From NCBI GenBank assembly GCA_015852425.1, contig JAAAIG010000038.1, positions 1-64,000 on the forward strand: a DNA stretch of 64,000 bases. The letters are read 5' to 3'. How positions within the stretch are numbered: position 1 is the stretch's first letter; every line of letters begins with the position of its first letter. Below are positions 13,201-25,100 of the stretch, piece after piece. The notes beneath the pieces were generated by a model. The model ran no database searches and had not been told where the DNA came from. It saw only the letters and a list, made by a program, of their open reading frames with translations. The translations under genes were made by a program, and so were the position numbers. This stretch comes from Gryganskiella cystojenkinii. Lineage: Eukaryota > Mortierellomycota > Mortierellomycetes > Mortierellales > Mortierellaceae.

Positions 13201-14883
13201 ATAGCGCAAGGCTGAACGTCGCGAGCGCCAGAAACATGATCCTTATTACATTGGAGGAGGCGAGGACTCTCCCAAATCGAGCAAGAAGTCTGGTCAGGAT
13301 GATCTCGATGTTGATTCGATCCCGATTGTTCAACTCAGTATGGACGGCTTCGAAAAGCCGATTGTCATGCGTAAGAAGGACAAGTCTGGCAAGAAAAAGT
13401 CCAAGAGACGTGAACGATCTCGTTCCCCACCCGCGGTACCAATCGAGTTTGCAACCGAGGAGATGCCCGAGGATGCCATGTTGTCCGCCAGTGAAGACGA
13501 AGGCAAGAATGGTGTAAACGCTAAAGGATTCAACGGTCGCGGTATCTTGGATCATGACGCATCTGCTCTTCACAGTGTGGACTTGTCGGTCCCTGTGGGC
13601 GAGAACGAGCACCTGCCCCGTGCGAAGCCATATATGAAACCGGACGAGGTGCGTCAATACGAGGATGACCTTGCTCAGCGTCGCAGAATTGAGGCTCTGG
13701 AACAAAAGAAGGCCAAGAAGGAGTCCAAGAAGAGCAAAAAAGAATCGACAGAAGCGGGTGAGAAGAAGAAGAAAAAGTCCAAAAAGTCGAGCGCCAAGGA
13801 AGAGCCTTTGATTGTGATTGAGGCGACTCCTGTCCTCATCAAGCCACCGACGCCTGAGCGGACGAAAACACCGGAAATTGGTGTGGAGACCCCGGTCAAG
13901 AAATCCAAGAAGGGCTCCAAGGGTGCCGAGAAGGTCAAGAGTTCATCCAAGAAAACGCCAAAGGCTCCAGTGATTGTCACTTTCCCTGAACGGTCGGATG
14001 TTGAGTTGGTCCTGGACGACAACATTGCCGTGGTAAGATTTCCTGAGCATATACACGATTATTCAAGTTCTTTACACAACTGCTTGAAATTGATACCATT
14101 TTTTAATTGATCTCGTTATAGACATATGATATCGCCATGGCTCAGTCCAGTCTCGATACCCCAACATCTTCCGGTGCAGAGGCTGGAAGCGACCCCATGG
14201 TGGCCGTCACCTTCAAGGTCCACAACCGAAACCTGATCCAGTCCGCATCCTCGATCCGTTTCGCTTTTGCTGATTCGTTCGATGTTCGTCTCGGTGGATC
14301 GCATGCAGGAGAGGAATCTATCGCCTTGACAGAGACGATCGAACCACAGAGCAAAGGATTCCTTTCCCTAGATCTGCTGATCTTAGGTCGTGTCCGATAC
14401 GAACTCCGCGTCATGGGCACCTTGTATTACAGTCTCGAGGGTCATGAACAATCCCTAGAGTTCAACTTCGCGGTCCCACCCTCGACGTTCATGTTGGCGA
14501 TTCCTCGTCTGACGGGTGCAGACTTTTCAAAGATCTTGACGGAACAACTGGATACGTTCTCGGCTACGGGTTCCGCGACCGTGCATTTGACCGCGGGTAC
14601 TACTGGTCAGGACGAGGCTTTCTGGGATGCCGTTGAGAAGATCACGAAGGAGGTGACGCACACCCATGTGGTCGAGGTGGTTGATGGAGCGGCTAGTTTC
14701 TTTGGTCAGAGTTGGCAAGGTTACCAGGTGGCGGGTCTGATCAAGGTCATGAAGGGAGCTGCTTCAGAAGAGGAAGATGGCTTGTCCAAGACGATCGAGG
14801 TCGAGATGAAGTGTACGGATCAAACGTTTATCGATGGACTTGCTCATGAGATCCAAGATATGGACAGCAACAGCAGTCAGTAA
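10236..14883 (+). CDS. APL5: AP-3 adaptor complex subunit delta
   Basis: The large delta subunit of the AP-3 coat sorts cargo from Golgi or endosome to the vacuole. Ten exons fit: 10236-10412, 10520-10681, 10801-11038, 11143-11282, 11375-11609, 11701-12167, 12261-12608, 12709-13104, 13205-14032 and 14122-14883, giving 1,250 aa. The N-terminal trunk of helical repeats (about 1-600) carries the most conserved delta signatures, such as ICELARRNPKNYLSLAP, NNWMLIKIIKLF and LKYIGLLALTKILP. A lysine-rich hinge with several KKSKK runs follows (about 700-1000), then an ear-like beta region from the last exon. Joins at the phase-breaking introns were fixed by homology, for example DPDP-S-VVSAAVNV. A TGACTAAC branch site lies near 11105. 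Identification is secure; the exact hinge splicing is slightly less so. Confidence 0.93.
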
Positions 14884-15363
14884 TAGTACGACTGAAAGGT
14901 CGGCTTTGTCGTAATAAAATTTATCGTATTATGACGAGAGCCAACAGGAAGAGAAAGGAAAAGATCGTGTTCATGGTGCAGAAAACGAGAGGGAGTGGAA
15001 GAATGCGGATGTAATTTTCGCGCGGGGAGAACCAGAAGACTGTGTTTGTGTCCGTGAAGACGCATAATTTCAAGACAGGGTTTGTGAGCATGGGCCACCA
15101 ATATTCTGCGATTTGATTAGAAGGGAAGGGGTCTGCGGGTCGCTTCTTTTTCTTTCTTTCTTTCTTTCTTTCCTTTTCTTCACACGCAGTCCTCAACCCT
15201 CTCCTTCTCCTCTCTTTCTCCTCTCTTGTTTCTTTTTCATTCTTCTCCGTGCGCTCGGTCATTTGACGCTGTTTGTCTCCCTCTTACCGACTCTCATTTC
15301 GCGTTCTATTCACATTCATTATCATTTTCCCAGCCAAACATTTACATCTTTCCCACAATCACC
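14884..15363 (+). promoter_or_regulatory. Pyrimidine-rich promoter/leader of pyruvate kinase
   Basis: The intergenic region ends in a C/T-dominated tract (about 15140-15360) with a TTTC microsatellite at about 15148-15172. Such CT blocks precede highly expressed glycolytic genes in many fungi. No TATA box is obvious. Confidence 0.5.
14913..14918 (+). terminator. Polyadenylation signal AATAAA
   Basis: AATAAA 30 bp after the AP-3 delta stop codon. Confidence 0.45.
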
Positions 15364-17635
15364 ATGCAGGACGATGCCATCAAGAACAACCTCGAGTGGG
15401 TCTCGAACCTCTCGATCGATAACGAGCCTGATGCGGTCCGCAAGTCATCGATTATCTGCACAATCGGTATGTTGCTTCCACTCGATATTGGTTTATCTTC
15501 ATACTCAGCTCGTTCATCCCACCTAATCTGATCTTTATGCTGTTTTTTTTATTCATACTTCGACAAGGTCCCAACACGAACAAAGTCGCAATGATTACCG
15601 CTTTGAGACGCGCAGGCATGAACATTGTTCGTATGGTGAGTAGTCGTTCAGCCCGTGAGAAAGAATGAGGGCTTTCTACCCTTCCCACTTATACCCTCCT
15701 GCTTGCATGATACATCATCTCGCGTACTCATTTTTTTAATGAAAATCTTCTGTTGGGACGACCTTTTTTTTAGAACTTTAGTCACGGTTCGTACGAATAC
15801 CACAAGTCTGTCATCGATAATACTCGTCAGAGTTGTTCTGAAGATCCCGGTCGTCCTGTCGCGATCGCACTCGATACCAAGGGACCCGAAATCCGCACAG
15901 GATTGATGGCTGGTGGAGCGGATGTGCCGTTCAAGGCCGGTCATCAAATGATTTTTACCACCGACGAACAATATGCCGAGGCCAGTACGGATCAATTCCT
16001 TTATCTCGATTACAAAAACATCACCAAGGTCTTGCAGCCAGGCAAGATTATCTATATCGACGATGGTGTCATGTCCTTCCGGGTTCTGGAGGTTTTGAAC
16101 GAGAAAGAGTTGAAGGTCGAGGCCTTGAACAATGGCAAGCTTTCGTCCAAGAAGGGTGTGAACTTGCCCAAGACCAACGTTGATTTGCCGGCACTGTCCG
16201 AGAAGGACAAGCTTGATTTGAAGTTTGGTGTTGAGCAGAACGTGGACATGATCTTTGCCTCTTTTATTCGTTGCGGTGAAGACATTCGTGAGATCCGTCG
16301 AGTCCTGGGTGAAGCTGGCAAATATATCAAGATCATCGCAAAGATCGAGAACCATCAGGTAAGAAAAACGCACGCACGCACACTCACACTCATACACAGC
16401 ATAAATGAAGAAACCTTCCCCCACCAAAAAAAAAAAAAAAAAAAAAAAGTGTGGGAGTTGGGCGATTGCTCTCAGTGATCTGCCTTTTCTTTTCTTCCTC
16501 AATGCGGCTAAAACCTCATTTCCGACCACCGGATCATAGTCAATCGACATCATCGCTTTTTGTTCTATCTTTTGCCCCTGTACTCTTTTAGCGCGAAATG
16601 GCTAACTTTGACCAACTTCTCCTCTGCTGTATTTCTTCCTCTTCTCCTGTCCCCTGATTTTTTGCTTTGCACCTTAGGGCGTTCAAAACTTTGATGACAT
16701 CTTGACTGAGACAGACGGCGTGATGGTCGCTCGTGGCGACCTCGGTATCGAGATTCCTTGCTCGTCCGTGTTCTTGGCTCAAAAGATGATGATTGCCAAG
16801 TGCAACATTGCTGGCAAGCCTGTCATCTGTGCTACTCAGATGCTCGAGTCCATGACCGTAAGACTTGAGGCTTTTGCGAGATCTGAATGGTTCTTTTTTT
16901 TTTGCATTCTCAATCGATAACCAAAACATGCAATTCTTCCGTTTCTTTCTCTCTATTGTATTAGTACAACCCTCGCCCGACTCGTGCTGAAGTCTCAGAT
17001 GTCGCAAACGCTATCTTGGATGGCGCGGACTGTGTCATGCTTTCGGGAGAGACCGCCAAAGGCTCTTATCCCTTGGAGGCTGTTCGAACCATGCACGAGA
17101 CCTGTGTCTTGGCCGAGTCTGCGATCTGTTACCCACCCCTGTTCAATGAACTTCGTGATCTAACCCCAAGACCTACCAAGACCACAGAGACTGTCGCCTC
17201 TTCCGCAGTCTCGGCGGCACACGAACAGACCGCTGGGGCAATTATTGTCTTGACAACCAGTGGCACAACAGCTCGTATGGTGAGCAAGTACCGTCCCAAG
17301 TGTCCCATCATCTGTCTGACCAGGAACGCGGCAACGGCGAGACAGGTTCATTTGCATCGTGGATGTTACCCTTTCTACTACAGTCGCGAGCGTGGCCCGG
17401 ATTGGCAGGAGGATGTTGGTAAGTTTCAAATATTTATTTGTGGGTTGTGACGTGACGCAGTGAGAATCCATGGCTCACAATATGAATCTTTTTCTTAGAC
17501 GCTCGTCTGCGATATGGCATGGAACAAGGTATCGAGGCTGGATTGCTGAAGAAGGGTGATGTCGTTGTCATGATTCAGGGTTGGAAGGGTGGTCTCGGCA
17601 ACACCAACACTCTTCGTGTTCTTCACGCCGAGTAA
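15364..17635 (+). CDS. PYK1: Pyruvate kinase
   Basis: It converts phosphoenolpyruvate and ADP to pyruvate and ATP, the last step of glycolysis, in the cytosol. Six exons fit: 15364-15466, 15568-15635, 15774-16358, 16678-16857, 16965-17418 and 17499-17635, giving 508 aa, the usual length. Visible signatures are CTIGPNTN near the start, [17 protein letters not shown], the active-site [31 protein letters not shown] and [12 protein letters not shown]. The C-terminal domain ends with [12 protein letters not shown]. Introns 1 and 2 split the IGP and RMNFSHG motifs, so those joins are certain. The third intron (319 bp) contains a run of 23 A residues. Confidence 0.97.
16426..16448 (+). repeat. Poly-A run (23 A) in pyruvate kinase intron 3
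   Basis: Uninterrupted A homopolymer inside the 319-bp intron; probably length-variable. Confidence 0.85.
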
Positions 17636-18257
17636 AAGAAGTTGAAAGACAGGGGGAAAGACAATCCCTCTGCCTTTTTCCTGCACAGGTCTTTTCTTCA
17701 AAACGACATCAGGTCAGCTGACCAAATTCTCACATTAAAATCGCATGTCTCTTTAATTGAACGCGGTGTTTCAGAACCCTTTGTAACTGCACGCGCTGGG
17801 GCACTACTCTCCAGGGTGCAGCATAAGTGGTGCTAAGGATGATGCATTTATATTATGAATGAAAAAAAGGAACTTATGGGTGAAAGTTGTGGTTTGTTTA
17901 AAGAAGACAAGAAGAGAGAAAGAAGCAGTAAGAAAAGGTTGAAGGTGGGGAAAAGAAAAGCGAACGTGACTCTGAGAGAAGACCAAAAAGAAAAAAAGTT
18001 GACCTGATGAACCATGCAGAACAAAACGAGGACTTATTTTTCTTTTCTGCTCATTACATTTTTTTATTTTTGTCCCTCCCTCGCTTTCCTCTCTCTCGTT
18101 TCAACTCTGTCTGTAAACCTCGACTGTTACCAACTCGACCCCTCTGCTCAGGAACTCGACAGGACAAAAAGTCATCTACCCCCTCGATACATTCATCTTT
18201 CGCGCGCTTTTTTATATATATAAATATATTTTCATTCTCCACAGCCACTGTTACAAT
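17636..18257 (+). promoter_or_regulatory. Intergenic with TATA box for SH3 gene
   Basis: No gene is seen in this 620 bp. A strong TATATATATAAATA element at 18213-18226 lies only about 32 bp before the ATG at 18258, and a pyrimidine-rich tract (about 18040-18110) lies upstream. If the TATA box is used at the usual distance, the mRNA leader would be very short. Confidence 0.5.
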
Positions 18258-21200
18258 ATGGGTAAGTAGCACCCCCGTTTCTCCAGGACAAGAATTGACA
18301 TGCATGCATCGCACCTCATAAGCATCAATTCCACTTTACAATACTTGACTCGTCCTTTGCCATTGTTACATCTCCACCACTCATATAAACGGCGTTTTTC
18401 CTTTACATATAGCAGCTACGACAAAGTATGTGGTACATCACCGCTATGACGCCGAGAAGGACGACGAACTGACCCTCGAGGTTGGCGACATCATCAATGT
18501 CCAGGACTTGTCCGACCCTGGTTGGTGGGTCGGTGAACGAGTCAAGGATGGCAAGGCCGGTTGGTTCCCCTGCAACGTAAGGAATTGAGAGCCTTTCTCT
18601 TCCCCTTTCCACACCTTGTTTTTTGTGTGCCGCTCTCTTGCCTCCATTCGTCATTGCAGCTCTGTGCTAGTTGCACAGGAGAATGTCAGCGGCATCCTTA
18701 TGCTCAGGAACAATGTTGTCTGGCCGACAGGGAAACTAACTCTTGAACTCACTATGCTGTTAGTTTGTGGATCCTTACGACGAAAATGCCGCTCCCGCCA
18801 CTGTTACTGCACCGGTTGCAGTTGCTGCCGCTGAAGAGCCCGTCGAGTCTGCCTCGGCTCACCACGAATCCACCGAAGCAGCTCCTGAGGCTGCAGCTCC
18901 TGCAGCACCCAAACATGATGGTAATAACCCGAAACAATAACCGGAAAAAAAAACATAATTGACGAACATGGGTCGAGTTCGAGAACTCCCTCAACGGTCC
19001 TTATTTTGCTCGTGATGAAAGCTGACCTTTTCCCATTTTTTATTTTATTTTGGGAACCCCTGATTTTTATTATCGACTTATAGGTCCAGTGATCGCACGC
19101 GTGGAATATGACTATGAGGCGAAAGAATCGGGCGAACTTTCTTTGGAGGCTGGTCGTGTTGTCACTATCTTGGACCAGTCGGACCCTGCCTGGTGGACTG
19201 GCGACTTGAATGGCAAGGTTGGCGCTTTCCCAAGCAACGTAAGTGAAAACGAACAGTCTTTCAGACTCAACGCTGCCAAGGAGTACTTCAAAGCTAGTAG
19301 GTGATCTAATTTCTCGTCTTACTCCTTCAATGATAGTATGTCAAGATCTTGGAAAACAAGGAGGAATCTGGAGAAGGCGCAGGAGACAAACCAGCCAAGT
19401 TCAGATTGGCCGCCTTTGGTGTCAAGCAAGGAGGACTGGGATCTCTCTTTGCTGGTGGCGTCGTCCCCGGATTGAAGAAGACTGGTGGTCTCAAAAAGGT
19501 CGGTGTGGACACTGGTGCTGGTCAGCCCACCAAAAGAACCTCAATTGATGAACCCCGTTCGCCCGTTGCCGCTCCACCCAAGATGACTCCTCCAGTCGCC
19601 CAGGATGTAATTGCACCTCTGATCAACCCTACATCTACCCGTGCTCCCCCTCATGAGGCTCCTCCACCACCTCCTGCCGCTGCTCCCGTTGCTCAGGAAG
19701 TCATTGAGGCTGCTGAGCCTCGTGTCCCAAGTCGCGCCAAAAAGCCGAAGGGTAAGTAGTTGTCATTCGATTATGATGCAAAATTTGTCAGTGGGTCAGC
19801 AGTTGACAATATCGCTAATTGATACTATTGTTCCATTGCTCCATAACTTCTTAGTCAAGCAACTGAAAGCTGTGGTCATCTACGAATACGCCGCTCAAGA
19901 CGATGGTAATGAACCTTGAAACGACGCATTATTTGCTGATTGATTTGTTTAATTGCCTTGCTAAAGAAGCTGTTACGTTTTCACAATTCGGATTTCGTAG
20001 ATGAAATCACACTCGAGAAAGGCTCCACAGTCGTTGTCACGGACAAGATGGGCGATGAAGGTTGGTGGTGTGGCAGGAACGAACAGGGCGATGTCGGAAA
20101 CTTCCCCTCGGATTTCGTTCAGGAGATCAAGGAAGAAGCTGTCCTCTCACCCAAGACCCCAGTAGCCGTTCCTAGTCCCATCACTACCGCCCCTGCCTCT
20201 GTCCCTGCCCCCGTCAAGGAAGAAGCCCCCAAGTCCCCCGTTCTGTCCCGACATGCAGTACCTTTACCTTCAACCCCTGTTGACCCCATCCGTACAGATC
20301 TTCCCCGAGCCCGCACCAATGACACACCCTTAGCGACCCCACCAGCTTTCCCTCGAGGATCTCGTCCTCCCTCGATGATCGCCTCGCCTACCCCATCTGC
20401 ATCTCAACTTTATGACCACCACCGCTTGCCTTTGAATGAAGGACCTCCATTGCCTGGCTCACCTCCTCCTAAGCGCATGTCAATCGCTTCTAGATCTAAC
20501 AGCCATGATGTTCCCGGATCACCTCGTTTGGCCTCGATTTCAGTCTTCCCCAACAACCCCGATGTCGCTTCCTCGCCTACTTCGATTCAGGCGCCCGCTG
20601 GTGACTTAAGTCGTACTAGTACGCTTCGTCGTCCTCAGAAGCCCATTCCGGAGGCCCCTCTCAAGGAATCTGACGAGTCTGAGGTAACACATGAGGTCGC
20701 TCACGAGACCTCGAGCGAGACCCACACTCCTCCTGTGAGCAACTCGAACCGCAACTCTTATATTTTGCCTGCACCGGTTTCTCGTCGTCCGTTGCCAGCC
20801 TTGGCGAGACCACCTTCAATTCATCAGATGCAGGAAAACCGTCGATCGATTGTTGGTTCTCCACCAGTTTCGCATTTGCCTGCCGTTCCCAGCGAGCCCG
20901 AGCATGTCGAAGAGGCAGAGGAAGAGGAAGCAGTTGTCGCTGCTGCCGTTGAGCCTGTACATCTTGCTGCCCCTGCGACTGCAAGTCATCATTTGGATGA
21001 GGAGGATGTCCCTGTGGAGTCACCCGAGGCAATTCATGCTGAGGCTGCAGTCGCAGAAGAGGAGCATGTCCCTGAACCTGCTCACGAAGAGCCCGTGGCT
21101 CATGAGATCCACGAGGAATCCGAGGCGCATGAGACTGCACAAGAGCCTGCTGTGGAGGAAGAGGAGACTCATGTTGTTGCTGAGGAGAAGGAACCCGAGA

Positions 21201-21953
21201 AGCCTAAACTCCCCGAGATTGAGAGTTCTGGGCCGACACTCAGTCACGCTTCTAGACCTCGCCCCGCCAAAGGCCGTAAACCACCTTCGGCACCTGTTCC
21301 CAATGCTGAGAACACGAGCTTTGTCTCTCAATTGGAGGCCGATGTGAAAGCTGTAAGTACCAAACCCTGCCTAACCAGCCTTGAAACCACTAATTATTTT
21401 TTTCCCCTGCAAATTCGATCAACTAACAATCTGATGTCGTATTGATATTTCGAAATTCTTTTAGGCTCCTATCGTCGAGGAAAAGAAGTCTGAGCCTGCG
21501 GTGGTCCCTGCTGTCGAGAGGGCCGCCCCTCCGCCAAAGCCAATGAAGCCCATCTTCCAAAAGTTCCCTACTCCGTTTGCAGGCGCTCAGCCACCCAATG
21601 TCGCTCTTCGTCCCACAGGTAGACGTCAGGACTCGAACACTAGCGATTCTGCCCCTGCTTCTTCGTCTCCTCCAACACAGTCTTCACCTTCTGCTGGTGC
21701 TGGAGCTGCACCAACACCAGGTGCTGCCCCCGCACCAGGTGGTGTAAAGTCGTTGGGCTCTCGCTTCGGCCAGTTCCAGGGTGTCCCTGCCTCGGGTGGT
21801 AACTCTGCCGCGCTCGAGTTGGAGATCGCGAAATTACGTCGATGGATGACCGAGGAATTGGATCGAGTTAAGAGAGAGCTGTCAGATGAGCGTGAACAGC
21901 GCGAAAAGTTGGAGCATGAAGTCAAAGAGCTCAAGTCTCAGCTCCAGGGTTAA
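18258..21953 (+). CDS. Three-SH3 scaffold protein with C-terminal coiled coil
   Basis: Eight exons fit: 18258-18261, 18413-18576, 18764-18920, 19084-19238, 19337-19751, 19855-19905, 20001-21352 and 21465-21953, giving 928 aa. The first coding exon is only ATGG; exon 2 could also begin three bases later at a nearby CAG, dropping one Ala. Three SH3 domains are clear from their ALYDY-like starts and WW pairs: YVVHHRYDAEKDDELTL with DPGWWVG (about 6-60), ARVEYDYEAKESGELSL with DPAWWTG (about 110-165) and AVVIYEYAAQDD with DEGWWCG (about 305-365). A long Pro/Ser-rich then Glu-rich region follows. The last about 50 residues form a charged coiled coil. SH3 x3, Pro-rich, then coiled coil matches the CIN85/CD2AP layout, implying a role in endocytosis or actin. 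Orthology is not proven. Confidence 0.85.
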
Positions 21954-22033
21954 TATGCAACGAAAAGAAAGAACAAGGTTCTTTTTGTAATGACCATTTT
22001 TGTCGTGGTGTATGTTACCAATCTCGAACAAGT

Positions 22034-22039
22034 AATAAA
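22034..22039 (+). terminator. Polyadenylation signal AATAAA
   Basis: AATAAA 80 bp after the stop of the SH3 gene, in the 153-bp gap to the convergent Aquarius gene. Confidence 0.4.
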
Positions 22040-22106
22040 TATGCGAAGAAATATTAATAATGAAAATACAATTTATCGCAATTTACTGCGAAGGGTTTAG
22101 TTTGTT

Positions 22107-25100
22107 TTACTCGTCCTTGTCATCCTCGTCCTTGGCATCGACCTCCATACTCTCCTCTTTGACTTCCGCCTTGTTATCGTCATCGCCGGACATTGAGACA
22201 TCCTCCTCCTCCTCCTCCTGAGAGGGAGCAGCGGGCACAGGAGGCTGCATACTAGCAATGTAGGCCTGTTGTTGCTTGAGCGCATATTTTTGCTGCTCCT
22301 TCTGGAGTCCAAAGACATACTCTCCAATCTGACTCACGCCAGCAATCTCGGAATACGACAACCTCTCCGTCTCCTTGGCCGCCTTCTCCTCCTGTTGCTT
22401 CTTCTTCTCGGCCTCGTTCGCTAGCTTCTTGGCTTTCTTGGACATCTTCTTCGCTTTGCTTTTGCCTTTAGCATCCTTATCCTTGCCTTCGTCCTCATCG
22501 GCTTCTTCTTCATCATCATCATGGTCTCCTCCCTTTGCCTCTTCCTTGTCCTTAGATTCGTCCTCATCGTTTGAGGGATCGTAAAGGAGTCGCCTGTTTT
22601 CATCCGAGTATCTTTCCTCTCGCTTCAACCACAACTTGGTAGGACGACGCAAAAGCTGCTTGAAGGCGGGCTCGAGTTCGTGGCAGATCTCAAAGAGCTT
22701 TTGACGACCAAAGACATAGAGACCCAAGCGAGCACGAGACAGAGCGACGATCAAACGGCGCACGTCGCGGATGTGACCTACAGACTTTGTCCTGACAAGT
22801 GACACCAAAACATCTATTAGATTATGGCACGAATCAATTAAAAGTTAGTTTCGAAAACACACACACACACACAAAGCATCATGGTTCCAAAGCAACTTAC
22901 AGTCGTTCTGTTGACCTTGGTATTTGTCGACTGTGGTGATGGCGGCAGGTCTGCCAAAGACAGGGTTCCAACCACAACGTTGCTTGAGGACATCGCGAAT
23001 CAAATCCTTTTGGCCGTTGTACGTTGTTAAGATCGTGATCTTCTCTGAGGGGTAGCCCAAAAGAATCATGTACTGGTACACAGCCACGATATACTCGGCC
23101 TCACCCAAGTTCTGAATGAAATGGGGTCGTGGCGCCGTCTCTCCTTGTCCGTGATAATTGTCCACGTTTACAAACTGGAAGTCGTACTTAAACCCTGGGT
23201 TTGCAAACTTGAACTCTTCGTTCTGCAAGACGTTGGGCAAATCACCCAGTTCGTTGTATCGCCACTTGTAAAGTGCCGCCATCTTGGAACGAGCACGACC
23301 TTGAGCGTCGAGCTGGACTGTGGGAACGCCCAGACGGACAAAGCGGGTAAACATACTCTGTTCCATGTTGCCGTACTGTTGGAAGGCCATGTTCTTGACC
23401 ACAGGTGGGAGCTGGTTATGATCTCCAATCAAAACCACACGCTTCAACCGGTTGATGCCATCCTCGGGCTCCTGCAACAACATCGGGATGAACGTCTCGA
23501 CCTCGAGGATCTGAGCAGCTTCTTCCATCACGATGTTGTCGTACTTGAATCCCAAACGAACGAGCTCTCGTCTCTTCAACGCGGCGTGCGTACAGGTCAT
23601 CGCAATGATCTTGGCCTCCTTGGTCAACAGGTAGTTGGCACGATCGTAACTCGTGCGCAGCAATTCGAACGCAGAAACCTCCTCTAGTTGCTCAAAGAGC
23701 TTATTCAGGTGACGGAAACATCCTAGAGCAACCTCAAGGGCTTCCTCGACAGTCGAGCAATCCGAAAACAACGCTCTGGGTGCATTATTGAAATAGAGGC
23801 TGAAAGGGAAAATAGCCTTGACCTTCTCGACGTCGTTAGCACCCTGGACTTGACGTTCGTACTTTTCCCAAATAGGTTTAACGTGGTAGGAGTAGAAATA
23901 CCCTGCAGTCTCACAAGTCGATCCGTGCTCGCCCCCGATTTCCAGTGAATGAGCCAAACGGTCGACCTCCGCCAACAGGCTCACGCGCTTCTCCAGGAAG
24001 GATGTGACACGACCATACTTGCTGAAGCTCAACTCTGTGTTCAACTCCTCCTCACCGTGACCAAGACGAAGCAAGTGGCGTTCATCCACATCAAGAGCAA
24101 TGATTTTCTCAAAGAGCTGGTTCAGAGCCTGGTTGGAGTGTGTGACCAAGAGAGTATGTTGGTTGGGGAAGTTGTTGTAGAGGTTGGCAATGATTTGGAC
24201 AGCGACATCAGTTTTTCCTGTTCCAGGTGGTCCAACAACCATGGTCAAGCCTGGGTTCGTTCCTGCCTTGATCGCCTCCACTTGAGTAGGTGTAAACCGG
24301 ACCTTGTTCATGTTAGGGGCATCCTCGGGGTAAGGTCCCATGTTGGGTGTCTTGTATGTGCTGACGAGAAGCTCGTCCTGTGCTTGAACCTCTGCCTGTG
24401 CCTTGGCCTTGCCCTTACTAGTCTTGTCGGCTCCCTTCTTCTTCTTGGATCCGGTGCTACCCTCTTCAGGGGCATCAGGGAATCGAACGACAAAAGGAGC
24501 CTCTAAGGAAGACTCATCGCCATCCTTGGCTTTGATGGTCATGCCTGGGAAAGAAGACTTGAGATGGTCCAGATCCAGGAACGTATCACGGAAGTCAATC
24601 TCGCGGACCTGTTTGTTGACCTGGGAGTAATGGGCGCTGTTGGGGTTTCCGTAACCCAAAAAGACATCATGGAGCCAATCTGGGATCATGAGGTCGCTCT
24701 GCATCAAGTCTCTGATCGTCTCCAGCACGGGCTTAAAGTTGTTCTCCTCGGGCTTCCTGCGAAGAACAATGTTGAAAGACTGATAGATATCTTGACCTCC
24801 GTTCTTCTTGATGTTGTCCTGATCAACCTTGTACTGGTTAGGATCGAGTGCGACTCTGAATGTGCGTGTGTTGCCGGTACGATGGTCCTGAATCATTTGG
24901 GGGTCGCTCTTCTTGTAGTCGAAAGGCCTGCCGTTGGGTCCAATTACACTGACTACCTCGCAACCACGGACGTACTTGAGGCCATAGTGCTTTCTGAAAG
25001 TCTCCTTTCCGTCGTACTCCACATCCATGTGGTCGTGCGCCTCGATCGTAAGCAAGAACAGGATATCATGCTCTCGAATTGCCTCCCACTCTGCTTGAAT

